Below, in pieces: positions 58,177 through 64,000 of a stretch of DNA of 64,000 bases; positions within the stretch are counted from its first letter, which is position 1, and each line of letters opens with the position of its first letter. The notes under the pieces were generated by a model. That model was given only the letters and a program-made list of their open reading frames with translations, did not search any database and was not told the DNA's origin. A program made the position numbers and the translations under genes. The DNA comes from Colocasia esculenta. Taxonomy: Eukaryota > Streptophyta > Magnoliopsida > Alismatales > Araceae. The stretch is taken from positions 68,326,961-68,390,960 of the forward strand of contig CM024760.1 of the NCBI GenBank assembly GCA_014218235.1, read 5' to 3'.

Positions 58177-61100
58177 CTAGGACTGGAACGTGTAGCTCCA
58201 GGGGTAGTTGATGTCTAGCACCGAGACGATGGGTTTGTTGGCTGGCCACACAGCTGGGAGGTGGGTATCGTGGAGGGCATCTACGGAGTGGGTGGTAGCT
58301 ATGCTCTTGACCTTGATGATTCTCCCTTGGAACGGGAACTTCAGGCATTGGTGCGCGGTAGATGGCACACCCTCGAGTGCTTCCAACCATGGACGCCCTA
58401 AAATAGCCTTGAACATGGGATCGATATCTAGGACGTAGAAGTCCACTGTGACGACGAGGGGTCCCAGTTCGGCTTGCACAGTCACCATGCCGTGGCAAGA
58501 TCTTCTGGAATTGTCGTAAGCGGCAATGGTGGTGGGCGTCGGCCTCAACATACTTTCTGACAGGTCACAGGCTCTTAGCGTACTCAGCGGGCAGACATTT
58601 ATGGATGCCCCCATATCGACTAGTGCCGCTCCCACTGCTATATGGTTGATGACTAAAGTGACACAGAGGGGGAGCCTCCTGGCTTCTGGGGGTGCTAATT
58701 CACTTTCTGCAAATGTGATTGCTGGCCCGCGAGTCACCATGGCCAGGGCACTAGGTAACTTGTCTGCCATCATGTCTTCATTCACAACCACCTTCTGCAG
58801 GAAATTCCTCAGGGCTTCCTGGTGCTCTTTAGACTTCTTTATCAGCTCTAGAATGGAGATCTTGGCTGGCACGTGGTCCAGGTGCTTGAGGATGTCATAG
58901 TGGGTTCCAGGCAGTGGCTCAATTAACCCCTCATCTTGTGATTGTTGCTGAGCTTGCTGTTGCTGTGGCGGCTGCAGGACCTGCTGGGGGTTTGTGGAAA
59001 TGGTGGTGGTGGAGATAGGCGGGTACGGGCGGCGAAAGACTCGCCCGCTCCGTAGGGTGGTCGGGTTGGTAGGTGGCTGTCTAGCGGAGGATAATGTTGC
59101 GGCGGAGGGTTGGTCCGGCCCAGGTGGTGGTAGGATGATGGGTGAGGGTGTGGATATGATAGGGGGTAGAGGGATGGAGACAGATGGAGCGAAAGGTAAG
59201 ATGATGGGTGGACTAGCGACTGGCGCATATGCTGAACTGGCGGGCAGTATGACAGCGTTGGCCATGGAAACTATAGGAGGGACTGATTGGGGAGCCGCGT
59301 AGGCTGGTTGTGTTGTTAAGGATTGGATAGGATATTGGTTAATGGCCATCATCTGCTGAATGTCCAGCTCATCATCGTACGTCCAGTTTGCTTGTGGAGG
59401 GGGATGGTGGACGATGGGGTTTACCTGGGCAGGTTGCTGTGGTGGTGGTGGGTTCGGAGCTGGTGGATGGTTAGGTAAGGGGTTGTGGACGATCCCGAGG
59501 TCCTGCAGTGGCTGCTGATGTTGCTGCTGTTGTTGTTGTGGAGGGGGTGGTTGGCGCTGCTGCCTTTGCTGCTGTTGTTGTCTTTGCCTTTCTTTGATGT
59601 CTCCGATCACCTGCCGGAGGGCTGTCCAATCGATCCTTTTCTGCTCATGCAAGTCATACACCAAGTCCTTGAATGTGAAGCACTGATCGATGGTATGACC
59701 AGGCTGCCTGTGGAAGACACAGTATCGGGTTTGATCCACACTTGGGTTCAGAGGCCTCTCAGGAGGGAGCCTAATGGCGTCTGTGGAGAGCAAGGCCAAG
59801 AATATGTCGGAGAGTGTCTCCGGCAATGGTGGATAGTGAGCTCTCCTAGGGCCCATGGGACACCTTTGTTGAGAGCCATCAGGAGGTGGTACTTGGTTGT
59901 ATTGGTGCTGCTGCTGCCCTTGTGGCGGATTGGTAAGGTTCTGACCCTGGGCATTGTATTGGCGGTTTTGGCTCTGGCCGGTAGGGTTGAACGCGCTTAC
60001 TTGCTCGTTCACTTGGACGCCTTCGGTGACAGGCCCCTGAGGCTTCCTTTGGAAACGAGACTTCTGGGGTTCAAACATGGAATGGATGGGAGAATCTTTG
60101 AGCTGGGTCTAGATGAACCGGGCCCGGCTGTAGAGCTGATGCATATTGGAGATGTCGTTCATCTCCAAAATGTTGCGGTAGGCAGGTGTGGCATTGGCGA
60201 TGATGATCTTCACCTTCTCCCCCTCTGGAAGGTACCCCGGAACTCTGGTGGCCATTTGCCTCCACCTATCGGCGTATGCTGAGAAATCCTCATCCGGCTT
60301 CATCTTTTCAGCTATGAGATCCATGAGGGAATATTCAGGCCCGACCCTGTCTTGGAATTGTTCGAGGAACTTGGCCTTCACGACAGCGAAATCCTCAGCG
60401 TCCTCAGGTAGCAGGGAGTAGAACCAATCAAGAGCATGCCCCTCCAGCGACCGGCGGAAGAGATATGCCATGAGACGGCGGTCATGCTGGTAGGGAGCGG
60501 ACTCATAGATGAATTCCTTGATATGAGTGTAAGGATTACCTGAGCCATTGTACTTGCGGTACTTCGGCAGCTCGGATGGAGAGGGGACCCAGAGGCCATT
60601 GAAATTTGGCCTATGCACATCGTGGTGCTGCCTAGGGTCGACTTGCTTACGGAGCTCTTGGAGCTCCTTCTTGATGGACGCCCACTCGGACATCATGTCC
60701 GGTGCGGCGGATGGCTGAGCGTAGATGGACGAGGCACGAGAGGTAGGCCTGGCGCGTGGCTCAGGACGATGAGGGGAGTAACATGGCTGGTATGGTGGAG
60801 ACCGCGGCCTCGACTCACGGGGAATATAGTGCTCAGACTCAAATGGCATAAACCAGATGGTCAGCGGTCGGATGGGCGTGTTGTCGACTCGTCCCATGGT
60901 GACGTGGGGGCCGGATGTAGCTGCTGCGGGGCGTGACGCGCCCGCTCTGGGTGAGGGTGAGGAAGCGGCCTTTCCTTTTAGGGCCGTCATGAGGGTCTGG
61001 ATTTGGGACTAATCAAGCTGAGGAATTAGGTGCAAGAGTTGAGCGGCTTGATCGTCCGATTGAGGAGGATGGGTGTTCCGAGACGGGCTTCCCTCGTCAC

Positions 61101-61254
61101 GACGGCGACCCTCAGAGGTATGGACGGTAGCGACCCAAGGCCGGGTCACCTCGTCAAAGAGATCATGGGGGAGGGACTCTTCGTAATCCCGGGAATTCTG
61201 GAGGGCAGTATCGGGATTCTCACCATTGTAGATCGGGTTCAAGAAAGACTCCAT
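58177..61254 (-). pseudogene. Gag and aspartic protease (nested TAT element)
   Basis: One frame from the ATG at 61254 (MESFLNPIYNGENPD) with stops at 61009 and 60109. The capsid part has NPYTHIKEFIYE, RLMAYLFRRSLEGHALDWF and DLIAEKMKPDEDFSAYADRW (60240-60500). A zinc finger of the C-x-F-H-x4-G-H form (YCVFHRQPGHTIDQCF) is at about 59680-59730, then Gln- and Pro-rich low complexity (59400-59650). The protease motif is VDMGASINVCPLSTL at about 58580-58620, with Met where Thr or Ser is usual. The last stop is at 58177. The leader upstream carries eight 19-bp dyads. Confidence 0.85.
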
Positions 61255-62499
61255 GTTTGGGAAGTGGGTGGAGAGAGACGGGAAAGCCTTTCCAGACTTG
61301 AGAGAAACAACCTAACCTAGACAGACTCTTAGTTTCCTAAACAAGCAATCCTATGCAGACAAAAGGAAAGAGAAAACGTCTCACCCAAAGCAAGCAGTTG
61401 GCAATGATGATGGTTACTTTTAATTGATTCGAATTTGCCTTTTAGTGATTTTGACTTTAGCAAGTTCTCTCCAAGTGAGGAAGGGTTTCCTAAATGGGAG
61501 AAGGCTTCCAACTTCGGGTAGGACTAGGGTTCTCTCTACCTTGCCAAATGAATCTAGACTCGATCCTAGGTGGCGACGGGTACAACCAGCCCGGCGACCG
61601 TGTGGGAATCCATGGTCAGCGGGGACTTACGGAGGCCCTCGAGCGAGTGCTCTAGTCGGACACAAGGAATATGTGGCCGAGAGAGCGAGCGTCGCTGAGG
61701 AGGAAACTTATACTACGAATATGGAAAGATGTATGCAAATCCTATGTGCACCAGAGTGCATGCAAAATTCTAACCTAGTACTAACAAAACAAGAATTAGG
61801 ACTAACTGCTCTCAGAGAGGAAAGGCGACAAGGAAGATGTCGCTACCAAGATAGCGACAATCACCCTGTCGCGTTGCTTCTCACAGTGGACAGAGGGCAA
61901 TTAAGTCCTAATTATGAACAAAAAAGTCAAACAACCCTATAAAATACAACAGTGGCAATCTCTCAAGAGCATGGAAAAGAGCATGGCATGATGAAATCCG
62001 AACGGAGTATGTGAAAGCAAACCCAAATTTGCAAGGAAACACAATGAAACCAGAGTACTGACCTGATCGCGATGATGCCCCTGTCGCCTCCTTGAACGCG
62101 ACGCAACCCTCGTCGCGTTCCTCCCAGACTTTAGCAGACTTCAAATAATGGAAAAAAAGTGTATGGGTAGAGCGCGTACCTGATGGCGACGCTGCTGCTG
62201 TCGTTTTCTTTTAACGCGACGATCAAAACGTCGCCTTTCTCACAGCACACTGCACACAACCGGACAAGACAGAGGCTTTGTACTAACCTGATTGCGACGT
62301 GCAGCGTGTCGCTACTCGGATCGCGACGCCTTGGTTTTCGCCTTCTCACCCAGAACCGCAGAGCACTATGAAAACTCAGAGGGAAGAGAACTAAAGGAGA
62401 AAACTATGAGCACACACACCCGTTAGAAGGTAAGGACGGCAAGGAAAAGGTAAAGCAAGCGTGATGGGCACAAGTGGTCCCACCGTGATTGCCAAAAGG
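61255..62499 (-). promoter_or_regulatory. 5' leader of the nested TAT element, with PBS candidate and dyads
   Basis: Non-coding region between the 5' LTR and gag. A PBS candidate on the minus strand starts TGGCAATCACGGTGGGACC (62476-62494), five bases after the LTR; the tRNA was not identified. Eight dyads lie between 61825 and 62341. Confidence 0.6.
61825..62341 (-). repeat. Eight 19-bp dyads (GCGACR-N7-YGTCGC) in four pairs
   Basis: 61825-61843, 61854-61872; 62069-62087, 62098-62116; 62186-62204, 62216-62234; 62294-62312, 62323-62341. All have exactly seven bases between the half-sites. Members of a pair start 29-30 bp apart. Three of the four pairs are preceded by ctgat. The fourth dyad extends to perfect 10-bp arms (62094-62120). 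Two dyads use G/C instead of A/T as the inner pair (62098, 62216). Confidence 0.9.
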
Positions 62500-63858
62500 T
62501 GTAATCACGGGATTTGTATCCCCTTTTGAAATTGATTGTGAAGGTGTAGGGATTAAGAACTGACCATGATCGCCACCAACGCAGTCGCCTCTTGATGTTC
62601 AGGTGGAGGACTGACTACCTTGGAAAGGAAAGATGAAGGAGAAGGCGTACCTGATAACGCGACAGAGGAGGCGTCGCTATGCTTTCATGTGAACGCGACG
62701 TAGGCAATGGCGCCTTCTTGATCGTGACACAGCGGTCGTCGCCTTCTTCCCCAGTGGATGGAGACTTGGGTTCTTCGTCTTCCTGCTCCTCAGCCGGCCG
62801 AGGGGTAAGAGCCTCACCTTGCTCTGACCTCTAAACACCTGCCAAAGTGATTTAAACAAACAAAACACCCATTAGAACTCGTGTGTGGAAGATCTATTCA
62901 ATGAAAAACACATGAACATGAACTATTATGGGGGGAACTCACAGGATTGGGGCTTTTAACCCCTGTGGGTGTTAAGAATAGGTGTGTGTGTCATGATCTA
63001 ATGCTAAACTAGAAAGAAAACGAAGCTATGCATGCATGAAATCAAAGAAATAAAGGGAAGAAGGGAAGAAGAATTGTGTAGCCGATGGGAAAACGCCCTG
63101 GAGGGATCTTGCTGATCGTCTGGAGGGAGAACTCTCTTTGTGGAAGATGAAGCTCTCTTGCTCAGCGAACTAAAGAATCCGACCTTGCCCAAAAAGATGT
63201 AGAGACGAGGTACTTATGGGTGATTATTCCCAACTCGAGTCTGAGAGGAATAATGGGCAAGAGTCCGACTCTGGGCAAGTATGGCTGTGCAAGGGCTATT
63301 GGAACTCGGAAAGGAACATGTTAGGAAGGTCTGCTCCGAATTTGAGAGGATTTGGACGTGATTTGGACGTCCAAATGAAGCAATTACCATCAATAGCATG
63401 GGTCCAAATTGGCTTTGGATTGGTTTCCTGTTTAAGGCCCTGAACGCGACTGCCTTGGTGTCGCCTTCTGAATGTGACTGCCCGATATGTCGCCTTCCTC
63501 ATATGGAAGGCTGACTTGAGTCATTTTGCAATTTTCTGAGGATTTAAAATGTGGAATGATGATGGCAACATAGGGGCTGTCATTTTTAGGAAGGCGACCT
63601 AGGGCCTGTCGCCTTCTGGCCTTTTCTGCATTTTGGCATGTAATGCGTCCAATTAGCCATGCACAGCCTTCAGGATGAAATATCGGACTTATACTCGGAG
63701 AGCTTATAGTGAAAGAGATTGTTTTGACCAGGAAGAGTCCTCCAAGGCGATGAACTAATGGAAATGATGTCATGATCGGAGAAAGCCAGCCAACGTGGGG
63801 CATCAATGATACGACAAGAGATTTTGCTCGACTTATGGGTCAGAAATGGGTGTCTACA
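62500..63858 (-). repeat. 5' LTR (right copy) of the nested TAT element
   Basis: Near-identical to 43079-44452; tgtaatcacg to gtgtctaca, then TSD gtagg. It carries both dyad clusters (about 62570-62742 and 63445-63611). Confidence 0.92.
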
Positions 63859-63880
63859 GTAGGATGCTGAAAAAAAGCTT

Positions 63881-64000
63881 TTATAAATGATAAGCCTTAA
63901 GATTAGAGACATGCCAAGTCCTGGGTATGGTTTCGCCCATAGTTAGCTTATATGAGCCTTTTTCGAGGACATGGGTGACCTGATAAGTTCCTTCCCATTT
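63881..64000 (-). pseudogene. Integrase C-terminal end of the host TAT-type element (partial)
   Basis: Forty codons including the stop (TAA complement at 63881-63883). The peptide KWEGTYQVTHVLEKGSYKL then MGETIPRTWHVSNLKAYH is the SH3-like end of TAT-type integrases. It runs off the right edge. Together with the LTR at 39029 it shows that the nested element sits between this element's pol and its antisense gene. Whether this pol is intact further on cannot be told. Confidence 0.85.

Larger units (their letters stand above)
43079..63858 (-). mobile_element. Nested 20.8-kb TAT-type Ty3/gypsy element with two antisense plant-mobile-domain genes
   Basis: LTRs 43079-44452 and 62500-63858; TSD gtagg at 43074-43078 and 63859-63863. 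On the minus strand: 5' LTR, 1.2-kb leader, gag, protease, G-patch segment, RT, RNase H, a second archaeal-type RNase H, integrase. Then come 7 kb holding two plus-strand genes, PPT and 3' LTR. The extra RNase H and the G-patch segment mark the TAT (Ogre/Retand-like) clade. A copia solo LTR (56028-57385) is inserted in the G-patch segment. Stops and frameshifts are spread over gag-pol, so it is inactive. The 19-bp dyad GCGACR-N7-YGTCGC recurs at least 27 times in one LTR and the interior. Confidence 0.92.
39029..64000 (-). mobile_element. Host TAT-type Ty3/gypsy element, partial, carrying an antisense accessory gene
   Basis: The 3' LTR (39029-39753) is followed inward by a PPT, a plus-strand Transposase_28-like gene (40055-42701), then the nested 20.8-kb element (43079-63858), then the end of this element's own integrase on the minus strand (63881-64000). 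gag, the rest of pol and the 5' LTR lie beyond the right edge. A possible left TSD is attat (39024-39028); its partner is out of view. Confidence 0.75.

Noticed and set aside
59485..60282. Plus-strand 265-codon frame opposite gag
   Set aside because: Leu-rich antisense shadow of the Gln-rich gag region; no start context or family motif.

Overview
This window is plant nuclear DNA, almost certainly from a flowering plant with a repeat-rich genome. I recognise no ordinary host gene, tRNA, rRNA or CRISPR array. Nearly everything that can be named is a transposable element, mostly LTR retrotransposons nested in one another in an AT-rich background. The evidence is Ty3/gypsy and Ty1/copia protein motifs, TG...CA LTR ends, matching 5-bp target-site duplications (TSDs), primer-binding sites (PBS), polypurine tracts (PPT), a CACTA transposon end, and two plant-specific TE-borne gene families (plant mobile domain and Transposase_28). 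The species cannot be resolved from the sequence.

Layout. 1-3441: a diverged Tekay-type LTR, cut by the window edge. 3540-7560: old remnants (a CACTA end, an antisense LTR piece, two copia-type LTR tails, microsatellites and an inverted-repeat array). 7755-18672: a complete Tekay chromovirus on the minus strand, LTRs about 3 kb, TSD ctaaa, gag-pol full of stops. 18931-35715: a gag-only (TR-GAG-like) Ty3/gypsy element. Its 5' LTR is split by a second element at 20423-28976, a non-autonomous element with SIRE-like LTRs, TSD aggcg, carrying one long Transposase_32-like reading frame. 37269-38530: a clean solo LTR, TSD gatct. 39029 to beyond the right edge: a minus-strand TAT-type Ty3/gypsy element with an antisense Transposase_28-like gene; the end of its integrase reappears at 63881-64000. 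A second TAT-type element, 43079-63858 (20.8 kb, TSD gtagg), has jumped into it. This one carries gag, protease, reverse transcriptase, two RNase H domains and integrase on the minus strand, and two intron-containing plant-mobile-domain genes on the plus strand between pol and the 3' LTR. A copia solo LTR (56028-57385, TSD ggtgg) interrupts its gag-pol.

How the parts relate. The minus-strand polyproteins would have run the copy-and-paste cycle of the autonomous elements, while the gag-only and Transposase_32 elements would have needed enzymes from others. All polyproteins here carry stops or frameshifts, so these copies look dead. The first plant-mobile-domain gene is still open.

The most unusual signal is not a gene. 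The 20.8-kb element is strewn with a 19-bp dyad, GCGAC-R-N7-Y-GTCGC, in U3, U5, the 5' leader and around both antisense genes. Its 7-nt spacer is almost invariant in length and free in sequence, and the inner base pair co-varies. Most other LTR families in the window have their own unrelated dyad sequence, often at a similar 19-22 bp scale.
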